Assembly: GCA_012934845.2 (NCBI GenBank)
Contig: WNNJ02003539.1
Location: 21,094-85,093 of the forward strand
Direction of reading: 5' to 3'
Origin: Pomphorhynchus laevis
Lineage: Eukaryota; Acanthocephala; Palaeacanthocephala; Echinorhynchida; Pomphorhynchidae
Length of the DNA: 64,000 bases
The notes beneath the pieces are model-generated. The model had not been told where the DNA came from and ran no database searches. It saw nothing but the letters and a program-made list of their open reading frames with translations. Positions 34,935 to 47,086 of this stretch are shown here, piece by piece. The stretch's first letter is position 1, and each line of letters opens with the position of its first letter. The position numbers were made by a program, and so were the translations under genes.

Positions 34935-35780
34935 TTATTGTATTTTGCCGTTTTTATGTGAGAAAATATTTTTGATAAATTTATCCACATTTTGTTCTTT
35001 ATAAATCTAAAATCATCTTAATTTATGTGGTACGCAAAAGTGGCAGTGCTCGGTTTTAACCAGTTTTCGTTTCGTATATTTTAAGTCTTTTAGTGCAAAC
35101 GTGATTAAATCTAACTAATGCGAAAGTATCAAATATAAAATAATAATCAGTTTTAAATATAATAGTAATTTTTTATAATTTTCAAAATAAAAAAATTTAA
35201 AAATAAGAATAGACCAATATCTACATAACAATATGGAACATGAATATTTTCCTGATGACGAATGTATAGACAAAATCTGATATCAATTCGGAAACTACCT
35301 GAGTGAGCAGCACCGTAAGGTACAGTACTTTTTGTAATTGTTTTAATTAGTTATTTAATAGTTATTTTAATTAGTTGTTTAATTAGTTTATTTTAATTAA
35401 TTAAAAAATAATTAATTAATAAATTAAGATAAAATTTTGTTATACTTAATTTTTTTGTTATATTATTTTTAATAAATAACATACAAGGACTGGAGTTATG
35501 GAACTATCGATTTAAAAGATTTTTGGTTGTAATATAGTCATAACTTATTGATTCCCATCATTTGATTTTATTCAAAGTAAAAAAGAGGACATATGGACTT
35601 ATCATAAGTTGGCTCTTTCTCCTAAAAAAATAAGAAAAATAGTAAAGCTATAAGTATCGATCAACTGATTACAACTAATACAACCAAGACCAATCAACGC
35701 AATAACCTATTGATCAAGACCAATCAAGACAAATCAACGCTATAACTACAATCCGAGCTTTGGATAACATGCAAGCGAAT
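34935..35780. other. AT-rich spacer
   Basis: 3' flank of the receptor gene and unassigned DNA. A weak trace of ubiquilin (ALDNMQAN) may lie just before 35780 in another frame. Confidence 0.4.
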
Positions 35781-35781
35781 T

Positions 35782-36870
35782 ATGAGAAACCATAATAGGG
35801 CCTTGATTAACCTTGAGAGTTTAACGAGTGGATATAATGCTCTTCAGAGAATTTATCGCGATTTTCAAGAACCAATGCTTAATGCGGCACATGAGCAGTT
35901 TGGCTATAATCCTCTGAATACTAATTCTAGCTCATCTAGTACAGCTAACACTAGTCAAGTAGGAACTGAAAATACAGACCAACTGCCTAACCCGACTGCA
36001 TCTCAGAATACTGCATTTCAGAATAATCGATTTACATCCATTTTAAATCATTTGCCATTTAATTTAGTCGATACGTCTAGATCATATGTATCTAATACAA
36101 ACAGTTTAGATTCGCCTTTGCAATCTACGCAAAGCGAAAACACTAATCGGTATTCTACGATGAACCATCAACAGCTACGCCAATTATAAGTAAATGCTGC
36201 CAAAAATCCTGGCATGTTAATCGACATGTTGCGGGCATTCAGTTTTAACCCAGATGTGGATAATTTTATTCGCAATCCTGGTATTCTACTTAATCTGCTG
36301 CGTACATATTAATTAATCTATACAGGACGAAAGACAAAGAGAACAAGTACATCGTGTAATTCATAAGTTTATAAGTCAGTGGTCAATACATGAAATTTGT
36401 GCTATATACACAAATCCTCGAGCATTGAGGACGATTGTGCAAATTCTACAAAACTTAATTCGTCTTAGGGACACATCCCCACAAGTATATTCACAGTTGA
36501 TATCTTCAAATATAAGTGGTTTAGTAGATAATCAAATGAATAGTCAACCTTCTTAATCTAACGTGGATTCTGTTCAATTACCAAACAAAAGACAAACAGC
36601 TTATGCAACAACATCATCTCAAAATTTACAGAATTCAAATCAAGATTATACTGCTTCGTTGTTTCAACCATAAGATCGTCTTCATCCCCAGCAACATCAA
36701 CCGACAAATCAACAACCAAACTCCAGAAAAATTTTATGTATCCGAACTTGTACAAATGCAAACAGTGGGATTCCATAGCCGTGATACTAATCTTGAAGCG
36801 CTTGTTGCATCTATGGGGGACGCAAAAATGGCTGTAGATCGTATTGAAGATTCTTGTAATTTGGTAAATT
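35782..36870 (+). pseudogene. Ubiquilin (UBQLN) C-terminal half, decayed copy
   Basis: Four segments appear in the correct ubiquilin order. First, 35782-36189 encodes [20 protein letters not shown] and [16 protein letters not shown], the region after the first STI1 repeats. Second, after a stop, NAAKNPGMLIDMLRAFSFNP (36190-36312) resembles the second STI1 pair. Third, in another frame, TNPRALRTIVQILQNLIRLR (36410-36470). Fourth, 36743-36868 encodes a UBA domain (ELVQMQTVGFHSRDTNLEAL), matching the ubiquilin pattern E-L--MGF--R--NL-AL. Ubiquilins shuttle ubiquitinated clients to the proteasome by an N-terminal UBL and a C-terminal UBA. The UBL and first half are missing. I count at least two stops and two frame changes. 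No introns are seen, which fits a 5'-truncated retrocopy. Confidence 0.85.
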
Positions 36871-36884
36871 AAACACTCATTTGA

Positions 36885-37250
36885 AAGAAAATAATTAGTT
36901 ATTTTTAATTAGTTATTTTAATTAGTTGATCAGTTAATTTGTTTAATTTGTTTAATTAGTTGCTTAATTTGTTGTTTAATTAGTTGTAACTAGTTATTTT
37001 TAATTAGTTATTTTAATTAGTTGATCAGTTAATTTGTTTAATTTTATTTTAATTAGTTGTTTAATTTAATTAGTTGTAATTAGTTATTTTTAATTAGTTA
37101 TTTTAATTAGTTGATCAGTTAATTTGTTTAATTTTATTTTAATTAGTTGTTTAATTTAATTAGTTGTAATTAGTTATTTTAATTAGTTATTTTTAATTAG
37201 TTGTTTTAATTAGTTATTTAATTTGTTGTTTTAATTAGTTATTTATTTTT
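36885..37250. repeat. TTAATTAGTT minisatellite
   Basis: Repeated TTAATTAGTTATTTTAATTA and GATCAGTTAATTTGTTTAAT blocks with a longer unit of roughly 95 bp (GTTGATCAGTTAATTTGTTT at about 36928, 37020 and 37110). Confidence 0.85.
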
Positions 37251-37640
37251 TACACCAAATTATCATTGAGATAAAGAAATAATTGATTTGAAAAAACATT
37301 CCGTTTAGTCATTTTTCAATTAAACATATGTTTAATTTCGTATTAATTTAAATAATTTAAGCACATTTATTAGCATAAGCAAATAATTTCATTAATTATA
37401 TCAATTTATTAAACAGATTTCAGTATTAGAAAATTTTATTTGTTTAAAATATCTTTAACTTGATCGCGCAAATATCAATTTGATTGTAATTGTTTTCATG
37501 ATTGTTTTGCAGAATTTGAAGTTATAAATCAGTTAATTGAAGAAATTTACAAAATCCTAAAAACAAAATTTTAACCTTAATTTGCTATAAAAGTTCTAAT
37601 AGCTGTAGAATTTTATTGTCTTAAATCAAGTTAAAATAAA
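37250..37640. other. AT-rich spacer
   Basis: No gene or repeat recognised. Confidence 0.4.
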
Positions 37641-37785
37641 AAATTGAAATTTAAAATAAACGTTATTTTTATAAATTGACTAATAAATAATAGACGACGT
37701 ATATTATTTAGATATATATTATTTAGAATAGGGATTAGATATAATCAGGAGGAACTGCTAAGTTATAAGGTTTCGTCTTTAAACA
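37640..37785 (+). repeat. Repeat R copy 7 (partial)
   Basis: Contains AATTGACTAATAAATAATAG, GGAACTGCTAAGTTATAAGG and part of the core. The second half is missing. Confidence 0.6.
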
Positions 37786-37799
37786 CACAAGGTTTACAT

Positions 37800-38590
37800 A
37801 AATAAAATTAAAATTATTGTGCTAATAAAATTATTGCGCTAATAAATTATAAATTAATTCATTATTTATAATGAATTAATAAATTATTGAATTTTTTTTT
37901 AAAAATTAATGAATTTATAAATTTACTTTATAAATTTTATGAAATGAAGGAGATTAAGTTTTCCTGAAAACATAACACATTTCTAATATGGGAGCATTTA
38001 TGTATTATGTAATAATGTATTTATTTAATGTATTTTAAAATATTAAAAATATGAGTATATGTCAAGTAAACATATAGCTCGTTATCAAGGTGGGACCATA
38101 GAAAGCAACAAGTCGGTGAGAATTTAAGGAATTTATATTTTGCTTTAACAATAAATTGTTCCATATACCGCGATCACTCTATCGATAAACATTCTGCAAC
38201 GACAATAGAGATGTTGAATGGTTCTTTGTGACCAGGCATTTTGACTGTTGTAAGAGTCAATCGTCGAAACATGAGTCTAACCGTCGCAACAGGAACATGA
38301 TTTAAAAAGATGTGCGAAAACATGATTACGAATAAAATACTTTTTTGCAAGAACGAATAGCTTTACAATTTTAGGCAAGTACTAATCTGTTATTCTAAAA
38401 TTGTTTTGCTATGACATTTTTTGAGTTTTTATAATTCTTAATTCTCAATAATATATAAATTTAACATATTAAACTTTGAATTCTAAAGAGAATTTTTTAT
38501 TTTATGATGAGCGACAAACGCAAAGAGCGATCACATTTAGATGTTGGAAAGCCTACAAAAGGTAAATTTAATCAGATAACTATGCCTACG
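37800..38590. other. AT-rich spacer
   Basis: A slightly GC-richer patch at 38080-38300 carries no recognised frame. Confidence 0.4.
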
Positions 38591-38905
38591 CATTCTTTAC
38601 TGTGTATAAATAAAAAATTAAGATAAATAATAAATAATTATATAAGACTTTATAATTTTTATATCGAGTCGAAATTTTAAATTGAAATTAAAGATAAAAG
38701 TCAATTTTTATGGATTGACAAATAATAGACGATATATCCTAATAAGGAATATAGGTTATTTGAAAGAACTGATATGTAATTAGATTTCGACCCCTATTCC
38801 TCAACCCAACATTGCATTTGGGCCAAATACATGTTAATGACGCATTTCCTCTGATTAAATTTGATTATTTCGTGTACTATATTCTGATACAAAGTATATT
38901 ATTTA
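38590..38905 (+). repeat. Repeat R copy 8
   Basis: Nearly full length, with GACCCCTATTCC, CCCAACATTG, GGGCCAAATACATG and TTTCCTCTGATTAAATTTG. The B stem is decayed. Confidence 0.7.
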
Positions 38906-39154
38906 TTATCTATCGATAAAAAATTTGCCACTTAAGAGTTTAAATTTATTTTTAATATTATTGTGTTGATTTATATATTTTACGATTTTTGTTTGATTTT
39001 ATTTTTATAGTAACCTAGTTTAAGACAGGAATTTATCAAATTATTTAATATTAACCTAGTATTTCTTTATAATTATAAAAAATATAATATTAACCGAAAC
39101 TCTTATTGTTTTTATAATAAAAATATTCTTTTTAATAACAGAAAATTAATAAGC

Positions 39155-39250
39155 ATAGGTATTAGAGGTCATCAGGAGCAACTGCTATGTTATCATGTTT
39201 CGGTCTCTATTTCTCAACCCAACATAGCAGCAGGACCAAATACATTGTAT
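39155..39250 (+). repeat. Repeat R copy 9 (core only)
   Basis: Core with B stem CTGCTATGTT (39183-39192) and AACATAGCAG (39222-39231), a perfect 10-bp match. C pairing is GGTC (39203-39206) with GACC (39235-39238), where other copies have GGCC with GGCC; both sides have changed and still pair. It breaks off before the D hairpin. Confidence 0.75.
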
Positions 39251-39280
39251 AATAAAAATATTCTTTTTAATAACAGAAAA

Positions 39281-39460
39281 TTAATACGAATAAGGATTAG
39301 AGGTCATCAAAAGAAACTGCTATGTTATCAGGCTTCTGCCCCTAATTCATCGACCCAACATAGCAGCGGGGCCAAATACGTGCTAAGGACGTATTTCCTC
39401 TGATTAAATTTGATTATATAGTATCCTATTCTAATACAAAGCATATTATTTATTATATAT
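39281..39460 (+). repeat. Repeat R copy 10
   Basis: B stem CTGCTATGTT (39317-39326) with AACATAGCAG (39357-39366). C stem GCCCC (39338-39342) with GGGGC (39368-39372). D hairpin AAATACGT (39374-39381) with ACGTATTT (39389-39396). The end block CTATTCTAATACAAAGCATA is present. A 49-bp stretch around 39120 and 39256 (ATAATAAAAATATTCTTTTT) is duplicated before copies 9 and 10. Confidence 0.8.
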
Positions 39461-39474
39461 CAATAAATTGTGTA

Positions 39475-39725
39475 TAAATCAGATCAGCTAACTGAGTCTA
39501 GGCATTTTATGCGATATATAAAAATAATGATAAATAATAAATAATTATATAAGATCTTATACAATTTATATTTATATCAAGGTCATCAGGAGAACTACTA
39601 TGTTATCATGTTTCGGTCCCTATTTCTCGACCCAACATATCAGCGGTGCCGAATACATGCTAATGATGTATTTCCTCTGATGAAATTTGATTATATGGTG
39701 TATCTTATTCTAATATTAATATTAA
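39475..39725 (+). repeat. Repeat R copy 11
   Basis: Starts AGATCAGCTAACTGAGTCTA and has a shortened AT-rich part, then the core. D hairpin is GAATACAT with ATGTATTT, the same A-T variant as copy 1. The B and C stems carry one or two mismatches. Confidence 0.75.
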
Positions 39726-39974
39726 ATGATAAATAATGAAATAATTAATAAATAATTATAAATAATTAATAATTAATAAATAATTTAATCGATTTATATA
39801 AAATATTACATAATTTTTAAGTTAAAATTTAAAATTGAAATTTAAAATAAAAGTCAATTGTTATGAATTGACTAATAAATAACTAAAAATAACAATAATA
39901 ACTAAATTATTTATTATCCATAAAACATGTTCGGCTTAATAGTTTAAATTTATTTTTAAAAATATTTCGTTGAA

Positions 39975-40190
39975 AATATTTTGTTTCAATACATGTTCAC
40001 GCCAGTGGCAGTTGAAAGCACAGGAGCGATCAGGCCAGTGTGTCTCGCATTCTTCATGAACTTGGCACATGTTTTACCCACGCATCTTCTGAACCTCGAT
40101 CCCGTGCTTGACTGTTCCACCAAATAAGTGTAACCGTTCAGCGGGGTAATGCTGCGTGGATAATGGAGAACATGAGCGTAGGAGGGTTGT
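39975..40190 (+). pseudogene. Second relic of the nuclease-like C-terminal domain
   Basis: Encodes YMFTPVAVESTGAIRPV, then a frame with VTVQRGNAAWIMENM. Both fit the end of the domain named at 7300-7900 (F-P-A-ET-G...QR+S+A+QRGNAA-I), here on the opposite strand and not overlapping that piece. GC content is higher than the surroundings. The GC-rich island, fixed motifs and stops indicate a degraded coding fragment. Confidence 0.4.
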
Positions 40191-40384
40191 CAGATCTTTT
40201 GTTTTAATTTTCAATTGTACACTTTCGTTTTACAAAAATGTTTTTTTTATTTAAAAATAAAATTTACAAATTGTAAATTTAATATTTTAATAATATTTTG
40301 TTGGTTCATAATTCTTCATTATAATGTTAATGTTTTTATAATGTTTAATTTGGAAGATGCTTGACGCGTTAATTACGCTTCCTA

Positions 40385-40620
40385 GATCATCTTATTAATG
40401 TATCGCTTCTAGTGAACTGGGCGTACATTAACTCCAAGTTCTTAATTATTTGTTTATTATTATAATTAATTTTTTATCGTATATAAAACAATTTTATCGT
40501 AATTAATTTTTTATCGTATACATTATTAATGTATCGCTTCTAGTAAACTGGGCGTACATTAACTCCAAGTTCTTAATTATTTGTTTATTATTATAATTAA
40601 TTTTTTATCGTATAATAAAT
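40385..40620. repeat. ~120-bp direct duplication
   Basis: ATTAATGTATCGCTTCTAGT, then GAACTGGGCGTACATTAACTC and the following ~80 bp recur at about 40394 and 40525 with one or two differences, separated by AT-rich DNA. Confidence 0.85.
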
Positions 40621-41625
40621 ATAATTAACTTTATTATTGTGCAGAGTAATATCTTTATGGTTTAAAAATAAAACTTTTGCAAAACTATTATTTTTATATT
40701 TTTCTTGCTACAAAGATGACATTGTAATTTAGAAAAAAATTTTAATATTTTAATGATTAATATTTTTATCAATTAACTAAAAGTAATTTTAGTTAATTGC
40801 TGATCAACCATCAATTTACTTATGCCATTACTTTTACTTTGACATATTTTGATGATAACAATCTGTTAATGAATAAATGTTTTAATGACGAAATATGTTA
40901 ATTGGCATTTTAATCTAGATAAAATATTAATATTACATAATTAATATTGATAATTAATATTTTAATTCATAAAAATTAAATTAAAACATTCAGTTGTGTT
41001 GTAAATAAGTTTATTACTAAAATAATATCAGCAATTAATTTACTACAATAAGTCAAAAAATACATATTATTGTTATATAATCGCATTAACACTTAACTCT
41101 TAAAATGATGTCTACTGTAGTATACAAAATTTAAACACGAAATGTTTCCGTAAGTTCATTCAATTTAAACTGAGTTGATTTAATTTATTTTTATAGTTCG
41201 CCTTCTATATCGTAATATTTCAGCTATTTTTGCTTAAAACTTCAATGCTTCGGGGAACATGTCTTTAAAGTAAAAGCATATCCAAAATAATATCCAATAT
41301 AAACGTTTGGTACCAGCATACAATAAGATTCACTATCTTATTGTAAAATAATGACCCAATAGTGTAGCTACCGGGCCATACGCGTGAGGCTGCTTTAGTA
41401 GCCTTATATTTTTTGACGACAACTTAGAGTCTTTATTCAATTTTTCTTCTCCCTTGTTAGTGTTTACCGTCCCATGAATAATAATTAATATTCAATAATA
41501 ATTGATTTTTTATAAAGTAATTTTTAAAATTTCAGTAACACGAATATTCAAAATGAAATTGTTCCCTTGTGGAGTTTGAAATATTCAGTGTCCAAAGTTG
41601 AGTATAGATTTATTAATTCACAAAT
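40620..41625. other. AT-rich spacer
   Basis: No gene seen on either strand. Confidence 0.45.
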
Positions 41626-41629
41626 GCCT

Positions 41630-44160
41630 TTCCTTCTGGAACGCGAATACAGGTTCGAGTGCAATGCTTACTAAGGCGCCCGCGCGACCATACGATGATC
41701 GAGATTATTATCGATTATTAGTAATTATCAGGGTCTACCATTAGTTTCTGACAAAGATGCCAATATACATACAATGTTTGCTTCTATCGGCGTCAATATA
41801 GATAAAGATTTTGAAATCCGTTCAACACGATTTTTCGCAAAAAGATCAGACATTCTTCGTGGTTGCTGGTGGTAACAAATAAATCGTGCAGTGATCTCAT
41901 TATCAAGAACGCGAGAAAACTGAAAAATCCGGAGAGTTTTAGCAATGTTTATATTCTCCCTGATCTTTCGCCAACAGAACGTGAAACTCGCTGTTAACTT
42001 AATAAGCAACTCATTCAAACAAGATCGGCTCCCCCTTCTCAATTATTTTTTATTCGCAATATTCGGATAGTTCGGTCTCGTACAGTACCCAGTTTAGTGT
42101 TCAAATCAATTGAACGACCTCGAGATATTAATTATATCTGACTATCTAGTAGTTGTACGGCTAACGTCAGTAGTGAGAATTGCCTAAATTTTCATAGACT
42201 ATTGCTTTTAAACGTCGAAGGTCTTCAAACACTACTTAACGACGGGATTTCTGAGTGGCTACTCACTTTTGATATTTTGGTTCTTCTGGAGACATTTTGC
42301 TCTTCTTCATGTCCCTGATAGGATTTTACTTATTTGGCATTACAGCTACTTTTAGAAAAAGATGTCGTCCAATGGTGTGTGTGATTCTAGCGGTTAGCAA
42401 AGTCTTTCGCGAATGGAAATGTCGCTATTCAGAAAATGCTATTCGTCTTGATACCCTCACTTGTGTATAGTGGGATGCTATTTTAATCCATCCTATTCAG
42501 CGACATGCAGAATTGATGGAATAGATACTCTCCACTCTACTATAAATTTACACCGTCCACTAATTATTGCAGGGGATTTTAATGGAAAGTACCCTTCCTC
42601 AGAAAAACTTAATCAACTTGTTAAGTACCTCGTTTTATTCCATTTAATTTTACATCTATCAGCAGAAGGTCCACACGAAGCTCCAAACGGTAGAAGTTGC
42701 ATCGATTTTGTGTTTGATAATGTCGGTATACATAATACATCTCTTGATTTTTCCAACGAATAGGCGTTGAGGCGTAAGCATAAATCCTTTACCTGCATAA
42801 TAGATGGAGTATTTTTAGAATTCTAGTTCAAAAAGCTTGTCAGTGATCAAACAGCCTTATTCGCTAAAGAATCTTCGTAAGATTTTACAAATTTTATATA
42901 AACAGACTCGGTTTGAAATAGCAGTGAATGAAACATATGTTCAACTACGTCGTCATTTTTGTGCATTGTGGATGGATTGGAAAGTTAGTTGTGCGGTTAG
43001 GAGAGAACTTATTCAATTGAGCAAAGCCAAGAGGGCTTCGTGGCTTTTGAGACCAAAATCTTGCAAGCTCACATTCAGAATCCCTCTTGGTGATTGGCGT
43101 ATTCACTTATCAAATATATTTACAGATGACAACTTTCATTTTGCAGATTTGGAATGGACGGACGAAATCTGTGATAAATCTAACTTGGACCATCTAAACT
43201 GTCTCTTTAGTGCACACGAAATAGAAATTGCTCTGTTCAACATGGCCCGAAATAAAGCATCAAGTGTGAACACGTTGCGTGTAGAACATATTAGAGATAC
43301 ATACAATCTACTTGAAAGGTACTGGTTATTCTTCAATAATTTAAAGTCAATGATGATGCATGTGATCGTCAAGCGCGCCGAGCTTTAACTGTAATTATCA
43401 TGGGTAATTCTTCTATAATTCAATTTTTACGGCTGTCGGTTTCTTCGTAATTTGCGAGATGTAATCATAAAGGTGTTGTACAAAGGCAACGATTCCACGG
43501 TATTAAAGGATTCATACAGAGGAATATCCCTCCTTAATCACTCTTACAAGGTGCTCACGAAAATGATAACTATTCGACTCTTTAGAAATCGCGGACATTG
43601 CATCCCAGAGGAACAACATGGATTCCGTCGGAAACATTCAACGCAGAACGAACTCATTGTGCAAAGATCAAAAGTCGTGGAAGCGTTCGATATTCATAGC
43701 TTGCTGTATTCCGTTTTCGTGAATTTCTCAAAAGCTTTTGATAACATTAATAGATCACTGCTTCTGGACAAACTTAGTTAAATGGTCAATATTCAAGGCC
43801 GAATGTTATATTTGATTATAAAGAATCTTACAATTAAACTTTTAAAGAATATTTGACAGTATAAATTACTCTGAACAATTCATAGCTAATCGAGGAGTTC
43901 TTCAAGGTGATCCACTCATTCCATTATTATTCTCTCTATATCTTATGGACCTTCCTAAGTTCCTACACCGAGTCTTACGAAATATTACGATTCTCCTTTA
44001 TGCAGACGATCTAGCAATAATATCTTCAGAATTAATGGATACTCAATTAGCTCTTACAGCTTTACAAGAATACTGTCTTCGTAATCAATTAGCTGTAAAT
44101 ATTAAAAAACGAAGATATTTAAGTCATCAATTTCTTCGAATTTAGTATATGCTAATTTTA
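41630..44160 (+). mobile_element. LINE D with ORF1 and ORF2 remnants
   Basis: ORF1 part: FFAKRSDILRGC, then NARKLKNPESFSNVYILPDL and SPTERETRC (41.85-42.0 kb), the RNA-binding ORF1 pattern (NA+-LK-----VYI-PDL--+ER). ORF2 starts near 42.18 kb with LLNVEGLQTLLNDGISEWL. The endonuclease follows (IIAGDFNGKYPSSEKLNQL), then a linker (42.84-43.39 kb). The RT comes next: YRGISLLNHSYKVLTKMI, EEQHGFRRKHSTQNEL, LYSVFVNFSKAFDNI, then RGVLQGDPLIPLLFSLYLMD and ILLYADDLAIIS (43.45-44.1 kb). It ends shortly after the palm, so it is 3' truncated. Frames break at least four times. ORF1 and RT are of the same strand and order, so they are one copy. Clade not resolved. Confidence 0.85.
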
Positions 44161-44680
44161 AGGAACAAAGGAAAATCAAATCAAAGACTAAAGGAATAAT
44201 TCCTTTTCTCTTTGATTTGATTTTCATTGTTCCTATAAATTAACATAATTCAAATATAGTTAAGAAATCCAGAAATTTGCAGTATTCGTATTAACGTAAT
44301 AGTTCTTGAAATAAAATTTCCAAATTCTCCATTTCAATATTACAATTTCTGAATGGTGAACAAAACAGTAACTAACACTAGCGCTAATTTTATGATATTA
44401 TATCCTTTACTCTTATGAAAGATTCAACATCCTTCTTAAGACTGCTAAATCACAGTTGGTTGTTTCTAAAGAAAACATGCGTCCGAGAAAATATTAAAGA
44501 AATGAAAAAAGTGAATATCACAGTTTGAACAACTACCTCATTTTTATTTCAAATATCAAATAAGATGAATGGTCTTTGTCATTTTGGTTACACGATTGTA
44601 GTTTGAATTCGAATTATTTTAACCTGAAACAATATATGCTCGTAAATGATTCACAAAATTTTATGATTAAAATATATTAA
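44160..44680. other. AT-rich spacer between LINE D and LINE A
   Basis: Short inverted motif near 44163-44240 (GGAACAAAGGAAAATCAAAT, with TTTGATTTTCATTGTTCC). No gene. Confidence 0.4.
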
Positions 44681-47043
44681 TGAATAAAGATTTTATAAAA
44701 TCACAAAACATAAATGAGAAAAAAGAATAACAGTCAGTTAAAGAGTGTCACTTAAAGAAAGAAACCACAGTTTATTTCTTTCTTGAAGTCTTCCCTTTTT
44801 CTATGGCCTCAAATCCAGGGGGATCTGAGCCCCCCCCAACCGATCCAACACGCCGCCTTCCGACTGAACCACCCAGGGTCTTTCACACCCCTAAGAATCA
44901 AATCGGCGGGGACTATTCTGGGTAAACGAGATACGAGGAGCTTAAGAAACCGTAGTCTTTGCTCTGGGGGAAGTCCTCTCGAAAAGAAGACTAATCCCGA
45001 GATAGCCCAGGTGCCCCAAAGGCGCACCTGAGTTTTCCCTTTCAACGACAGATGCTGAGCCCGTTTCATGGGCCCACCTAGCTTTCTTCAGGAATCGTTA
45101 AAGTCTATCCAGGTCTGCTTTCGCCGACCAATTCACCGTAACGATGAACCCCAGGTATTTTACTCGACTTGTGAAGGTAGGGAGCGGTTCAGAGGCAAAT
45201 ATGGAGGAGAGTGCAGAGAGTGCTAATCTTTTAAGTTTTTGCTTTGTAGCGGGGGTGTCATGAAAGACGACCACCTGCGATTTAGCGGAGTTTAAAATAA
45301 GATTAGATTTGGGTAGCTGGTCTTTTAATCTTAAAAAGAAACGGCTGATGTCAGAAACTACGTCTTTGCACTTGTGTCCAGAGAACAGGGCTGTGATGTC
45401 ATCAGCATACACCACAAGACGTTGTTCGCGTTTAAATATTTTGAATAGGTTAATGGAGGCAGCAAGATACACGATAGGAGAAAGTGGGGAACCTTGAGGC
45501 ACCCGTAATAGGGTAGAACTGACGCGCATTAGGTCGTCTTCATAGTAAAATCGCTTGGTGTACATCAGAATCTCGACCATGTTCACAATTCTCGCAGGCA
45601 ACGCGAGAGACCTGAGAGAAGAGTTCACAAAGGAAATGGAGATGCGGTCAAATGCAGCATAAAAGTCAACGAAAACAGCCACAACTAAACGATGGCTATT
45701 CTCCGGACAAAACTGTTCCACTTCACCAGCTACTGAATGGACCGAGCGACCTTTGGAAAACCCATGAAAACCTGCAGGGATCAAATTACGCTTACTCAGA
45801 TGTTTGCGGATTTTACGTGCAAGCGCTTATTCGTAAATCGACACGAGGGCATTTTGAATCGAAATGGGTCGCAGATCTTTAGGGCATGATGAGAATTTTT
45901 TCTTAGGAATAAAAACACCCTTACAAATATTGATGCCTGCTACATCGGATGAAGAGGCTAAAAGTATTGTGACGGCCACCTCTCTTCTCTGATCAGCTGT
46001 CAAAAGCTGACAAACCCGAGAAGAAAGTGGAGCGACGGATTTGGAGGTGCCCGGGAGTGGACCCCAGGAGTTAACGATATCCGTAACAGATAGATCTATA
46101 CCCCAGAAGTTTAACCAAGGCGGGATTATGTTGAGGTGATTGAGTGGATCCATAGTTGTGTAGGGCTAGTGACTCCTCCAAAACTTTATCAAGGCCTACA
46201 TTCCCTATCTAGCCCAATGATCTATCCTTCCACAAACAAACTTATCCTTCTTGAAAATCTTCCAAAAGGAAGACTGAGAAGGGTTAAGACGAGCAATACT
46301 CGTCCTATCTCTACTGAGCTGGAACATATATCTAGTGCTCCAGTATTCATCAGAGAGCCTGTCTGGCGGAAGCAGAGAGATTAGGGAAGTTAAGCAGTTT
46401 TGCTAGGACCTTGAGTTTCGTCGGAGTGGGATTGTATATACGACCTTTATAGGTAGTCGATAAAATCGCGGTAGCTTGCGAAAAGAGTTAAGTATTAAAT
46501 TCGGTCAAAGTCTCATTTCCTATTCGGGGAAAGAGTTGGAAATCCGCCTGAAAGAGGGCTACTCTGACCTGATCAATGTGAAACCTCTTTCTAAGCAACG
46601 TATCCTCCTCAATTCTTCAACGAATTAGGTAATACGAGGTGGACAATTGTTGGAGCGACTGCTCCGTACAGAGGGGTCTAAGCAACCACTTTGAGTGAAG
46701 TAGTAGAATGTCGAGGATTGAATTTGTTGATGTGCAATGAAAGGTCGGGGAGGTTGGTTTGTAAATAAGATAACCGTTCCTAGCTCTGCGAAGTGCTGCG
46801 TTGATCCAACGATCAGTTCTGTTGTTGAAGTCTCAAACTATCATGTCGTAGCCGCTATCAATAATACCATCCAGGAGGTCACGGTTCTTGTGAATCTCCC
46901 CGGGACGTATGTAGACATTGACTAGATTGAGACGTTTACCGTTCTTACAGTGTGAAACTACCAAACAAGACATGGCCGGACACGAGTAGGTAAATAGGAG
47001 GGAGGACCTTAAGGAGCACTTAACTAAGGTCAAGAGTCCTTGT
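44680..47043 (-). mobile_element. LINE A copy 1 (minus), endonuclease to 3' end
   Basis: Read from 47043 downward: endonuclease (MTLVKCSLRSSLLF, VYIRPGEIHKNRDLLDGIID), broken linker, then RT frames 46153-45827 and 45784-45098 with KDLRPISIQNALVSIYE, VFVDFYAAFDRIS, RVPQGSPLSPIVYLAASI and VVYADDITALF. The C-terminal region (WGTWAISGLVFFSRG) ends near 44810. The 3' tail runs to the AAAATCTTTATT-type end near 44685. It begins inside the endonuclease, so it is 5' truncated, and it has several shifts. It stands head to head with the copy at 47060. Confidence 0.9.
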
Positions 47044-47086
47044 AACGGATTGCTTCTGTCTAAGTCCGCTTCTAACCCTTTTTAGG

